Positions 15,172 through 24,124 of a stretch of 64,000 bases of DNA are shown piece by piece. The DNA is taken from the NCBI GenBank assembly GCA_944327225.1, contig CALVGZ010000007.1, positions 1-64,000 of the forward strand, given 5' to 3'. Position numbers and translations under genes: made by a program. Numbering within the stretch: the first letter of the stretch is position 1; each line of letters starts with the position of its first letter. Below the pieces are notes generated by a model. The model was given only the letters and a program-made list of their open reading frames with translations. It did no database searches and had not been told where the DNA came from. The stretch is from Candidatus Gastranaerophilales bacterium. GTDB lineage: Bacteria; Cyanobacteriota; Vampirovibrionia; Gastranaerophilales; Gastranaerophilaceae.

Positions 15172-16395
15172 ATGTTTTTTGAGGATGAAAAGGATATTAT
15201 AGAAAGCGGAGCTGATATACAGATATCGGATGATGGAACCGTTACTTGGGAAGATGTCTTGAGTGATGTCGATGATAATATTATATCGGTTAAAAATACT
15301 CCATCAGTCAAAAAAGAAGCTCAAAAAGAAAACACAATTGATCTGGGAGACGAACTTGAACTTGTTTCTGATATCGATGAGGATATAAACGATGCCGAAC
15401 TCGCACAGATTCTAAATGAGAAACCGGCTCCAAAACAAAAAGCATTTGATTCGTTTGGTACTTCAGAAAATCAAGAACAAGAATTAGCAGAGATTGATGA
15501 TGATTTCAATATTGATGAACAGTTGGCTAGTGTTGCTCTTGAAGAAAATGAACAAAAAAACGACGATGAAGAAATAATACTTCCAAGAAAAAAAGAACAA
15601 AAAAAATCTCCGAGCTTAATGGTATTTTTATTGGCAATACTTTTTGCAGTTGTAGTTGTTGCCGGAGTATACTACATTCTTGAATACACAAAAGAAAATA
15701 ATTTAGATCAAAATGAGCTTAAAGCACCACAAAGTATTCAAGAAGAAATGAATAACATAACTCCAGAGGAAATATCTCAAAGGACAGAAGAAAATATTCC
15801 CGTTGTCAATGAAAATGAAGTAAGCGAAATAAAACCTGACGAAAAACCGGCTGCGGAAGAAAAAAAAGAAGTAATAGATATAAAACCAACAGGAAGACCT
15901 AATCCTTTTATGCCACTACAAAAATATATAGCTGTTGAAATACCTGAAACAGTTATTCAATATGATAAAGTAGGGCTTCCAAAACCTCCTGAAACGTATG
16001 GAATCAAAGATGAGAAAATGGTGAAAATGTTGGCTATTGCAGTATCTGGCATAATGTACGACGAAACAAACCCTTCGGCAATAATAACATTCGACAATAA
16101 CGACTATTTTGTTCAAAAGGGTGACAGACTGGATGACTATAAAATAGTCGATATAACAAGAAATTCAGTCACCATAGCACTTGGTAAAAATCTATACAAA
16201 GCAAACATAGGAGAAGAATTTAAAATATCGTCATTTTACGGAAATGCAGAATACATATCTCCAAAGCAAGGGGGTGGAAGGCAATACCATGCCGTTTCAA
16301 GCGAAGGTGAAAATATGTCAATCGAACAAACGAGAGGTGCAATACCATCGAGCAGATATGTATCTGAAAAAGACGTAATAATAAATTCAAGATAA
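15172..16395 (+). CDS. PilP/GspC-like inner-membrane protein of the pilus/secretion system
   Basis: A 407-residue protein: a long acidic cytoplasmic region (1-145, rich in Asp/Glu), one membrane helix (LMVFLLAILFAVVVVAGVYYIL, about 149-170), a Glu/Pro-rich periplasmic linker, and a small beta domain (VKMLAIAVSGIMYDETNPS, IITFDNNDYFVQKGDRLDDYKIVDI, VTIALGKNLYKANIGEEFKI) that resembles PilP/GspC homology regions. These link the inner-membrane platform to the secretin. It is the first gene of the unit with PilQ, PilB and PilC. The domain match is by pattern rather than strong identity, so the name is provisional. Confidence 0.65.
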   Translation: MFFEDEKDIIESGADIQISDDGTVTWEDVLSDVDDNIISVKNTPSVKKEAQKENTIDLGDELELVSDIDEDINDAELAQILNEKPAPKQKAFDSFGTSENQEQELAEIDDDFNIDEQLASVALEENEQKNDDEEIILPRKKEQKKSPSLMVFLLAILFAVVVVAGVYYILEYTKENNLDQNELKAPQSIQEEMNNITPEEISQRTEENIPVVNENEVSEIKPDEKPAAEEKKEVIDIKPTGRPNPFMPLQKYIAVEIPETVIQYDKVGLPKPPETYGIKDEKMVKMLAIAVSGIMYDETNPSAIITFDNNDYFVQKGDRLDDYKIVDITRNSVTIALGKNLYKANIGEEFKISSFYGNAEYISPKQGGGRQYHAVSSEGENMSIEQTRGAIPSSRYVSEKDVIINSR

Positions 16396-16418
16396 TTTTC
16401 ATTCTAGGAGAAAATAAA

Positions 16419-18311
16419 ATGCAAAAACTTAAAGCAAGTAAAATAAGTAGAATTTGTTTAACTGTCTTGAGCTTGACATTAATGACGCAGACCGTTTTTG
16501 GCTACGACAACAATAAAGTCTCATATCTTGACAGTGTTTCAAGTAATTATTTGTACAACAGTCAACCTTCTGACGGCAACAGCATATTAAACATTAACTC
16601 TGTTGACGCAAGAGGAATTGAAACTACTCTTAAATTAGATAATACTCCAATTATTACACCTTCAAATGTAAAAATAAACTTGTCTTTAAGAGAATCAGAT
16701 ATAAAACAGGCATTAAGAATGCTTGCAGATAAAGCAAAGCTTAACATAGTATTTGATAAATCGGTCGAAGGTAAAATTACTCTCGATTTAAATAATATCA
16801 ATATTAACGATGCTTTTATGGTTATTTTTAAATCATCACAGCTGACATACACAATGGATGGAAATACAATAACCGTAATGACTTTGGAAAATGCCAATCA
16901 ACTCGCATACACAAGAAAAAGCATGACTGTTTTGCCTGTTAAATATGTAAATGCTGAAAGCGTTGCAGGATTTTTAAATGAAAATTTATTTAAATCAAAA
17001 ATATTTGGTTTATCAAATCAACCTATTGTGACATCAAACCCAAGAACAAACCAAATTGTAGTCTTTGGTAGCAATGCTGATGTTACTGCAGTTAAAAGAG
17101 TGTTGCCTGTACTTGATACAAAACCTATGGTTAATAGTTTTAAAGTTAACCACACAACTCCAAAAGAGATGGCAACACTAATTTGCGATTCCTTATTCTA
17201 TAATAGCAACACAAACGGATCAAGTAGCTCCAGTTCAACTGATTCTGAAGATGTTATATTAGGAGGTGGAACAATTGCATGTAGAGACGAGTCAAACGAA
17301 TCATCGTCATCTGGGGGAGAAGGCTTGTCTGCGTTTAAAACCAATCCTCTTACAATCACCTACTTTCCAGAACTTGGCAAAATATCAGCTTTTGGCGGCT
17401 CAGTAGAGCAAATAGAAGTTATAAAAGAATTCATAAAAGAGCATGATAAAAAGCAATTAATGGCTTATATTGAATTATCGGTTATTGAATTAAATGAAAC
17501 AGGTTCAAAAGAATTTTCAAATACGTGGAATTTATGGACACCATTTATTTCACTTGGTTTCAGCCCGTTAGAAGGCTTAACTACGCAATCTCTTGCACCA
17601 TTTTTTATTTGGGGTGATCGTTATCCAACCACTACCGTAACTGAAAGTACGGATGCCAACGGAAACACAACATCCAATGAAACTGTTACAATGGTTACAA
17701 AATCAAATAATTCAGCATTAACATATCAACTTAAATATCTTGTTGAAAACGGAAATGGAAGAGTTTTAACCAACCCGAAAATAATGGTAACAAACGGTAA
17801 AAAAGCTACGATAGATATGACTTCAGACTATGTAAAATCAGTTACAAGCCAAATTTTACAAGGTTCTGATACCGTTACAAGTGCAACTCAAAGAACTTAT
17901 GACATAGGTTCGGATGAAGGTCTTTTAATTGAAATAGTACCTTTTATTTCACCTGACGGTTATGTATCAATGAATATTTCACCGGAATTTGCAACAATAA
18001 AAAGTCAACTATATACAACAAATGAATTAGGCCAACAGGAACTTGCGGCAACATTACTACAAAGACGTGATTTAGAACTTAAAAACATAAGAATCAAAGA
18101 TGGAGAAACCTTGGTATTAGCGGGTTTAATTAAAGAAAATGAAACCCAAACAGTGCAAAAAATGCCGATATTATCAGATTTACCTTTTATAGGTGCATTC
18201 TTTAGAGGTAATGCAACAACTAAATCAAGAGAAGAACTTGTAATTGTTGTAACACCACACATTGTAAAAGACGGGCAAGATTTCTCGGATGATAAAATAT
18301 ACGATTTATAG
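16419..18311 (+). CDS. pilQ: Type IV pilus/type II secretion secretin (PilQ/GspD-like)
   Basis: The outer-membrane channel subunit. It has 630 residues with an N-terminal signal sequence (cationic MQKLKASK then a hydrophobic stretch ending TVFGYD) and an STN domain (VKINLSLRESDIKQALRMLADKAKLNIVFD). Next come ring-forming N domains (MTVLPVKYVNAESVAGFLNE) with a Ser-rich insertion near 265-300. The C-terminal secretin core has VLTNPKIMVTNGKKA, DLELKNIRIKDGETLVLAGLIK, and PILSDLPFIGAFFRG with LVIVVTPHIV. The ribosome binding site is TAGGAG. It is followed 11 bp later by pilB. T2SS versus type IV pilus cannot be settled without pilin genes, which are not in the window. Confidence 0.9.
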   Translation: MQKLKASKISRICLTVLSLTLMTQTVFGYDNNKVSYLDSVSSNYLYNSQPSDGNSILNINSVDARGIETTLKLDNTPIITPSNVKINLSLRESDIKQALRMLADKAKLNIVFDKSVEGKITLDLNNININDAFMVIFKSSQLTYTMDGNTITVMTLENANQLAYTRKSMTVLPVKYVNAESVAGFLNENLFKSKIFGLSNQPIVTSNPRTNQIVVFGSNADVTAVKRVLPVLDTKPMVNSFKVNHTTPKEMATLICDSLFYNSNTNGSSSSSSTDSEDVILGGGTIACRDESNESSSSGGEGLSAFKTNPLTITYFPELGKISAFGGSVEQIEVIKEFIKEHDKKQLMAYIELSVIELNETGSKEFSNTWNLWTPFISLGFSPLEGLTTQSLAPFFIWGDRYPTTTVTESTDANGNTTSNETVTMVTKSNNSALTYQLKYLVENGNGRVLTNPKIMVTNGKKATIDMTSDYVKSVTSQILQGSDTVTSATQRTYDIGSDEGLLIEIVPFISPDGYVSMNISPEFATIKSQLYTTNELGQQELAATLLQRRDLELKNIRIKDGETLVLAGLIKENETQTVQKMPILSDLPFIGAFFRGNATTKSREELVIVVTPHIVKDGQDFSDDKIYDL

Positions 18312-18322
18312 AAAAAATAAAA

Positions 18323-20653
18323 ATGGATAATAGTATAATTACAAAACTAATCAGCAAAATAAATTTTGATCTTGCAGACAAATTTGAATTATCGATAGCG
18401 GAAGAATTATCTTTCGTTCCCGTTAATATGCAAAACAATGTTTTCTTTATTGCCATATACTCAAATTCAGACAAAGAAAAAATAAAAGAGTATGTAAGTA
18501 AAATAATTGATAATAAAATTGAATTTATATATCTGACTCAAGAAAATTTCGAACAATTATTTAACGCTTTTTTAAAAAAATTCTCTGCAAAATATGGAAT
18601 TTCAATTAAGAACCCTATTAAAGATATCCAAGAAGATTCACTTGAATTTGATTCAGATGACTTTGAAAATATTGATGACAACGACGATGAGTTAGTAATT
18701 GATGACACTGACGATGAGTTAGTAATTGACGACACTGACTATAACGATGAAAGCGATGATATAGATGAGATAGAATCAAAAGATGAAGACTTGTATCTTG
18801 ACGATTCTGAAAAAATAGAAGAAATAGAAGAAATAGAAGATGATGAAAATAGAGAAACAAAAAAACAAATAATTGATGATGGTGATGGCATTGCCAAAGC
18901 TGACATAACTAAAGTCAAAGCACCGCAAACAAAAAAACTTGGTGAAATTCTTTTAGAAGAAGAACTTATAACAAAAGAACAACTTGAGATTGCACTAGCC
19001 GAGGGTAAAGCACAAGGCATACCTCTCGGTTCCGTTCTTGTTAAAATGGGTTTTGTAACAATTAAAGACCTTAAAGAAGCACTGGGTGCACAAATGGGTC
19101 TTAAATATGCAACAGCGGAGCAATTAAAGGCTCTCCCAACAGCTATATCAATATTACCTGAAGATTTTGTTAAAATAAACAAGGTAATACCTCTCAGCAT
19201 GACAGAAAAATCGTTAGTTGTAGGGATGGTAAATCCAAACGATACAAAAGTAATCAATGAAATAGTTTATCAAACAGGTTTAAAACCTACTGTAATGTTG
19301 GTTACTCACGTAGAATTTGAAAATTTTATAAATACATACTATAACGTAGACAAATCAGATGCGGATGAATTATTACAACAAATAAACGAAGACGATAAGC
19401 TTGAAACAAATTCATCTGGTCTTTGGGAACAAGTAGAACAAGAAATACAAGATTCGGATGGTGCAGTTTCACAACTTGCAAATAAAATCATTACAATGGC
19501 AATAGACAGGCGTGCATCTGATATCCACATTGAACCGTTGACTGTTGGATATAGAGTACGTTTAAGGGTTGACGGTTCCCTGCAAGAGGCACTTAAGATA
19601 CCTGCAAAAGTAGACAGTGCGATTATATCAAGATTTAAAGTGCTTTCAAGAATGAATATAGCAGAACACAGACGTGCTCAAGATGGCTCTTTTACCTTAA
19701 AATACAAGAACAAAGCACAAGACTTTCGTGTTAATACATTGCCGGTTGCCGGAAAAGAAAAAATGGTTATCCGTGTTCTTGCTCCACAAATGGATTCAAA
19801 AGAAGCCAAAGCCGACAAAATCGAGATTGTAGGTGCATCGGAAGATGATGTTAAAAAAATAAGATATTTGGTTTCTTCTCCTAATGGTATTGTACTGACA
19901 TCCGGACCAACTGGTTCAGGTAAAACAACAACATTGTATGCACTTTTAAGATACATGAACTCGGATACCGTTAATATTACAACAATTGAAGATCCTGTTG
20001 AAATCAAATTAGAAGGAATAAACCAATCATCTATTAACACTAAAGCGGGTATTACTTTTGCTAATTCGTTACGTGCTATTTTAAGACAAGACCCGGATAC
20101 AATATTAATAGGGGAGATTCGTGACTATGAAACACTAGAAGTTGCAATTTCAGCTTCCCTAACTGGACACCTTGTACTATCAACAGTTCACACAAACTCA
20201 GCAGCAGCAACCATCACTCGTTTAATAGAAATGGGGGCAAAAGATTACCTAATTTCATCAACTATTTCAGGAATCATAGCCCAGCGTTTAGTTAAAAAAT
20301 TATGCCCAAATTGTAAAGAAGAATACTATCCAAGTTACGACGAAGCAAAGCAAATTTTAACCGATCCGATAGAAATACAAAAATTAACGCAAACAAAAAT
20401 ATACAAACCACACGGATGTCCCAACTGCAAAAATACAGGATATTTAGGACGTTTGGCAGTAATGGAAATATTAGTTGTAAATAACGAAATAAGGAAAATG
20501 ATTGCACAACGTGCTCATGACGTCGAAATTGAAGATTATGCAATCAAACAAGGTATGAAAACTCTTAAAATGTCTTGTTTAAGGCATATATTAGAGGGTA
20601 ATACCTCAATTGAAGAACAGGTAAGAATACTAGGATTGGCAGGCGAACAATAA
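18323..20653 (+). CDS. pilB: Type IV pilus/type II secretion assembly ATPase (PilB/GspE)
   Basis: The cytoplasmic hexameric motor for pilus extension or secretion. It has 776 residues. The first 200 are family-atypical: a small domain, then a highly acidic linker containing a 27 bp DNA tandem repeat. An MshEN domain follows (LGEILLEEELITKEQLEIALAEGKAQGIPLG split around 216-245), then the ATPase core with Walker A GPTGSGKTTT (528-537), the Asp box, Walker B ILIGEIRD, the His box LVLSTVHTN, and the zinc site CPNC...CPNC (KLCPNCKEEY, GCPNCKNTGYLGR). It overlaps pilC by 1 bp. Confidence 0.93.
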   Translation: MDNSIITKLISKINFDLADKFELSIAEELSFVPVNMQNNVFFIAIYSNSDKEKIKEYVSKIIDNKIEFIYLTQENFEQLFNAFLKKFSAKYGISIKNPIKDIQEDSLEFDSDDFENIDDNDDELVIDDTDDELVIDDTDYNDESDDIDEIESKDEDLYLDDSEKIEEIEEIEDDENRETKKQIIDDGDGIAKADITKVKAPQTKKLGEILLEEELITKEQLEIALAEGKAQGIPLGSVLVKMGFVTIKDLKEALGAQMGLKYATAEQLKALPTAISILPEDFVKINKVIPLSMTEKSLVVGMVNPNDTKVINEIVYQTGLKPTVMLVTHVEFENFINTYYNVDKSDADELLQQINEDDKLETNSSGLWEQVEQEIQDSDGAVSQLANKIITMAIDRRASDIHIEPLTVGYRVRLRVDGSLQEALKIPAKVDSAIISRFKVLSRMNIAEHRRAQDGSFTLKYKNKAQDFRVNTLPVAGKEKMVIRVLAPQMDSKEAKADKIEIVGASEDDVKKIRYLVSSPNGIVLTSGPTGSGKTTTLYALLRYMNSDTVNITTIEDPVEIKLEGINQSSINTKAGITFANSLRAILRQDPDTILIGEIRDYETLEVAISASLTGHLVLSTVHTNSAAATITRLIEMGAKDYLISSTISGIIAQRLVKKLCPNCKEEYYPSYDEAKQILTDPIEIQKLTQTKIYKPHGCPNCKNTGYLGRLAVMEILVVNNEIRKMIAQRAHDVEIEDYAIKQGMKTLKMSCLRHILEGNTSIEEQVRILGLAGEQ
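18683..18736. repeat. 27 bp tandem repeat, two copies, in pilB
   Basis: Two nearly identical 27 bp units (18683-18709, 18710-18736) encode the nine-residue unit DDELVIDDT in the acidic linker of PilB. The units differ only by one T/C. Confidence 0.8.
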
Positions 20654-21864
20654 TGGCAGTTTTTTTATACACAGCAATAAAAAATAATAAAACTGTTGTA
20701 TCAGGACGTGTTGAAGCTGCAGATGTGGTAGAAGCACGGAAAAAAGTTCGTGAAATGAATCTTATACCAACATCATTTTCTGATGCAGAGACAGCAGAAC
20801 AAAAAAAATCTAAAAGCAAAGTTGCAAAAATCAGTGCTCTTAGCTTAAAAGAAAAAATTGATTTTACATCAACACTGGAAATTCTTACATCTACAGGTAT
20901 TCCAATTATTGAAGCACTTTTATTTATTGAACAAAATTCTGACTCTCAAAGAATAAGAAAAATAACTCACGAATTTAGAAAACAAATTATTGGCGGATCT
21001 ACACTTGGTGAAACTCTTGAAAAGTACAGAAATATTTTTGGAAGAGTGTATATAGGTCTTGTTAAAGCCGGAGAGGACTCTGGAGAATTAGATAAGACGC
21101 TAATGCGTATGTTAGATTTGCTAAAAAAACAAGACGCCGTAAAAGGTAAAGTTATAGGAGCTTTAATTTATCCTGCAATAGTTGTATTATTAGCGATAGT
21201 AGCCGTAGTAATAATGCTTGTATTTGTATTTCCTGCGTTCGATGAAATGTTTAATAATCTGGGCAAACCCCTTCCTTGGATAACTAAAGCCTGCATGAAT
21301 ATGGGCGTTTTTATGAAAAAATATTGGTTTGTCTTTATAATAGGAATAATTGGAGGAGTTATAGGTATAAATCAAGCGTACCAAAACCCAACAATAAGAA
21401 AAGCAATTGATAAATTTGTCTTACATCTGCCAATGCTATCTGAACTAATGAAATTTTCAAATTTTTCAAACTTTATTGCGGTATTACAAGTATCATATGA
21501 ATCTGGTATTCCAATTGTAGATTGCTTATTTCTGGCCAACTTAACAATGGATAATTTTGTGCTTAAAACTGCAATAATGCAAATTGCAACAAAAGTACAA
21601 CAAGGTACACATTTATCAGTTGCACTAAAAAGTGTCAATGAAGTTCCGACAATGATGACATTTATGATTGCAACGGGCGAACAATCAGGACGTTTAGGAG
21701 ATTCGTTGTATCATTGCGTTAGTTTTATTGATAAAAAGCTGGACGCAGTAATTGACGCTTTTACAAAATTAATAGAACCAATATTAATGGTATTTATAGG
21801 TGTTCTGGTTGGTTTCCTTGGTTTAGCATTATATCTACCACTATTCCAAGCATATCAGCAATAA
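20653..21864 (+). CDS. pilC: Type IV pilus/type II secretion inner-membrane protein (PilC/GspF)
   Basis: The inner-membrane platform partner of PilB, with 403 residues. It has the GspF N-terminal start (MAVFLYTAIKNNKTVVSGRVEA), then two homologous cytoplasmic domains (LSLKEKIDFTSTLEILTSTGIPIIEAL and KFSNFSNFIAVLQVSYESGIPIVDCL), each followed by a membrane segment. Three hydrophobic helices lie near 175-200, 218-238 and 375-400. Translation overlaps with the pilB stop (TAATG). It closes the operon, with a terminator 75 bp downstream. Confidence 0.94.
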   Translation: MAVFLYTAIKNNKTVVSGRVEAADVVEARKKVREMNLIPTSFSDAETAEQKKSKSKVAKISALSLKEKIDFTSTLEILTSTGIPIIEALLFIEQNSDSQRIRKITHEFRKQIIGGSTLGETLEKYRNIFGRVYIGLVKAGEDSGELDKTLMRMLDLLKKQDAVKGKVIGALIYPAIVVLLAIVAVVIMLVFVFPAFDEMFNNLGKPLPWITKACMNMGVFMKKYWFVFIIGIIGGVIGINQAYQNPTIRKAIDKFVLHLPMLSELMKFSNFSNFIAVLQVSYESGIPIVDCLFLANLTMDNFVLKTAIMQIATKVQQGTHLSVALKSVNEVPTMMTFMIATGEQSGRLGDSLYHCVSFIDKKLDAVIDAFTKLIEPILMVFIGVLVGFLGLALYLPLFQAYQQ

Positions 21865-21938
21865 AATAACAAATTAAACACATAAAAGCTTACGTTAAAA
21901 TCAAAATTAAAAAAATTTACTCTACAAGACACAAATTT

Positions 21939-21968
21939 AAAAAGCGATACATAACTGTATCGCTTTTT
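21939..21968. terminator. Bidirectional terminator between pilC and tpsB
   Basis: The arms AAAAGCGATAC (21940-21950) and GTATCGCTTTT (21957-21967) form an 11 bp stem with A- and T-runs on both sides, serving the convergent pilC and tpsB genes. Confidence 0.88.
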
Positions 21969-21985
21969 AAAAATATCATTTTATA

Positions 21986-23761
21986 CTATAAAATATTTGA
22001 AGTAATCATAAAATGAACTCTAAAGCTTGAGGCATCATCAGGTCTATTAACAATTGGAACACCAAAATAAACATTACCTGATAAATATCTGGTCATTTTT
22101 AAAACCAAACCGCCACCGACACTCATTACAAAATCAGAACCAATACCTTGAGCGTAGTCACCGAACCATCCCATATCACAAAATGCTGCAAGACGTATTG
22201 AATCATCAATAAATCTTAATTTGTCGGGAAGCTTATTCAAAAATGGCACTGGTGCCCTGAGTTCTACAGAACCAGTTACACCATAATCTCTTAAGAAATA
22301 ACCTTCTTCAAAACCTCTGACAGAAGAAATACCGCCAATTTGCATTTTGTCTGAGTACCATACATTCCTGTTTACCCATTGACCATTGGCAGTAAATATA
22401 CCCATCATTCTCCAGGGTAAAACTTGCAACCTGGCAATAGAAGCTTGCAATTTCACCATTTTATTAGTAGGAGTTTCTCTTGAATACACTCCAAAAGCAT
22501 CATTTGATGCACCAAAAATATCTATACCTTTTGCAACACCGATATTTCCAAACCATTTTCCATAAAAATCATCTTTAACATTTGTTAAATTTAATTTAAT
22601 TGCCCTTGTTCTGTATCCATACAAATCATAACCTCTTAAAGTAGTATTTGTATTTCTCATATCAAAAGCTATATCGCCATATAATTTATAATTCTCCGTT
22701 TTTATTAATCTTCTTGACAAATCAATATAAAAACTGTGGGATTTACCCTTGACATCAAAATCTTTCAATGGTCCTTTATCAAGTTTAGTTCCTGAATAAG
22801 AATAACCTAAATTCAACTTAGTCTCGTGTCTTCCTATTGGTACTGAATAGAAAACACCTTGACCAATTGAACTTCTGGCTAAAGAAGTAGTAGATAATAT
22901 CTGATCGCCAAAACCTGTTAAATTACTCATGCCGGCAAATATTACAAAACGATTTAAACCCACAGAAGACCTTCCTTGGTTATCGAATCTAAAATCGAAA
23001 TCAATAGGAAATCTGTCTTTTACATTCAAAGTTAAATCGGTGTATTGTTCTGAATCTTCGTTATCCTGAAGTGCTACAGCACCTTTTATATAATCAGTTG
23101 CATTTAATTCACGTAAGGATTCTTGAATATCAGCAACATTTAATACCTTATCTTCTTGTATATTTTTATCTTTTAAGAAAGTTGCACTTAAATATTTTTT
23201 TCTTGCCCATTTATTTCCTTCAATTGTGATATTTCCATACTTACCTTCAAGAACAACAATCTCAACATTACCGTCTTCAACTTTTTGCGGAGGTAAATAT
23301 GCAGTAGTTGAAATATAGCCATTCTTTTGATAATATTCCGTAATAGCATTTGCCATACCAATCAAATCATTAATTGTAACAACGTCTCCGATTTTTTGAC
23401 AAACAAGATTCATTAATTGTTCTTCGGTATATTCGGTATTTCCTGTTATATGAATCGAGTTAAGGGTAAAACTAACCTCTTTGTTAGGGAGATCTTTCAT
23501 TTTATCCCTCATCTCTTTATTCATTTCGATTTTTTCTTCATAATGTTCTTCTTCTCTATCGTCCCTAATTTTTTGCTCATAATCTTTAATTTGGCGCAAA
23601 TTTGTTTGGTCAATAACACCAGCATCAAAATTACCTATACCATTCGGAATAAGATTTGAACCTGCTTCCGGACCTGCAATAGTTAATGGGGAAACAAATA
23701 ACAAAGCAGAAAACAAAAGAAATAACTTTAATTCAGTTCTGCAAATAAAACTCTTATGCAC
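21986..23761 (-). CDS. Two-partner secretion outer-membrane transporter (TpsB, ShlB/FhaC family)
   Basis: A beta-barrel outer-membrane channel that exports its TpsA partner. The 591-residue protein has a signal sequence (TELKLFLLFSALLFVSPLTIAGPEAG) and a charged helical linker. Two POTRA domains follow (VSFTLNSIHITGNTEYTEEQLMNLV and VEIVVLEGKYGNITIEGNKW), then the ShlB barrel from about 240. The barrel has the conserved SVRGFEEGYFLRDYGV near 490 (the VRGY loop-6 motif) and a hydrophobic C-terminal strand (FRVHFMITSNIL). It starts at a GTG with AAGGAA about 11 nt upstream. It is divergent from the large TpsA exoprotein gene. Confidence 0.92.
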   Translation of the reverse strand: MHKSFICRTELKLFLLFSALLFVSPLTIAGPEAGSNLIPNGIGNFDAGVIDQTNLRQIKDYEQKIRDDREEEHYEEKIEMNKEMRDKMKDLPNKEVSFTLNSIHITGNTEYTEEQLMNLVCQKIGDVVTINDLIGMANAITEYYQKNGYISTTAYLPPQKVEDGNVEIVVLEGKYGNITIEGNKWARKKYLSATFLKDKNIQEDKVLNVADIQESLRELNATDYIKGAVALQDNEDSEQYTDLTLNVKDRFPIDFDFRFDNQGRSSVGLNRFVIFAGMSNLTGFGDQILSTTSLARSSIGQGVFYSVPIGRHETKLNLGYSYSGTKLDKGPLKDFDVKGKSHSFYIDLSRRLIKTENYKLYGDIAFDMRNTNTTLRGYDLYGYRTRAIKLNLTNVKDDFYGKWFGNIGVAKGIDIFGASNDAFGVYSRETPTNKMVKLQASIARLQVLPWRMMGIFTANGQWVNRNVWYSDKMQIGGISSVRGFEEGYFLRDYGVTGSVELRAPVPFLNKLPDKLRFIDDSIRLAAFCDMGWFGDYAQGIGSDFVMSVGGGLVLKMTRYLSGNVYFGVPIVNRPDDASSFRVHFMITSNIL

Positions 23762-24124
23762 TTTTCTTAAATTCCTTTTCGCTTAATCTATGGAACATGC
23801 ACAACGAATATAGTTCGTGCAATACTATCATAAAACATCTTCACATATATAACAATAAATTATATTGATGATTTTTATCTTACTATAAAAATAAATTAAT
23901 AAAATAATTTTGCTAATTTATTAAATTATGTGAAAATCGTATATAAAATAAGATATACCACGTATATAAACGGTTGATTTAAAATTTATTTTCTGATAAC
24001 ATAAAGAAAATGTAAATTTTTGTAAATATGAGTATTGTATTTGAAAACTTTTTCTTTCTGTGTGGTTTTTATACTATATAAGCATATGGATGCAAAAAGA
24101 TTGTTTTATGAAAGGGAACCCATA
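23762..24124. promoter_or_regulatory. Divergent tpsB/tpsA intergenic region
   Basis: This 363 bp gap lies between the two divergent secretion genes and must carry both promoters. A TATACT box at 24070-24075 is a candidate -10 for tpsA; its -35 is unclear. The direct repeat CGTATATAAA occurs at 23938-23947 and 23961-23970, 23 bp apart, and could be a regulator site. A short imperfect inverted repeat (GCAC...CGAA / TTCGTGC) near 23797-23818 lies in the tpsB leader. No small gene is seen. Confidence 0.5.
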
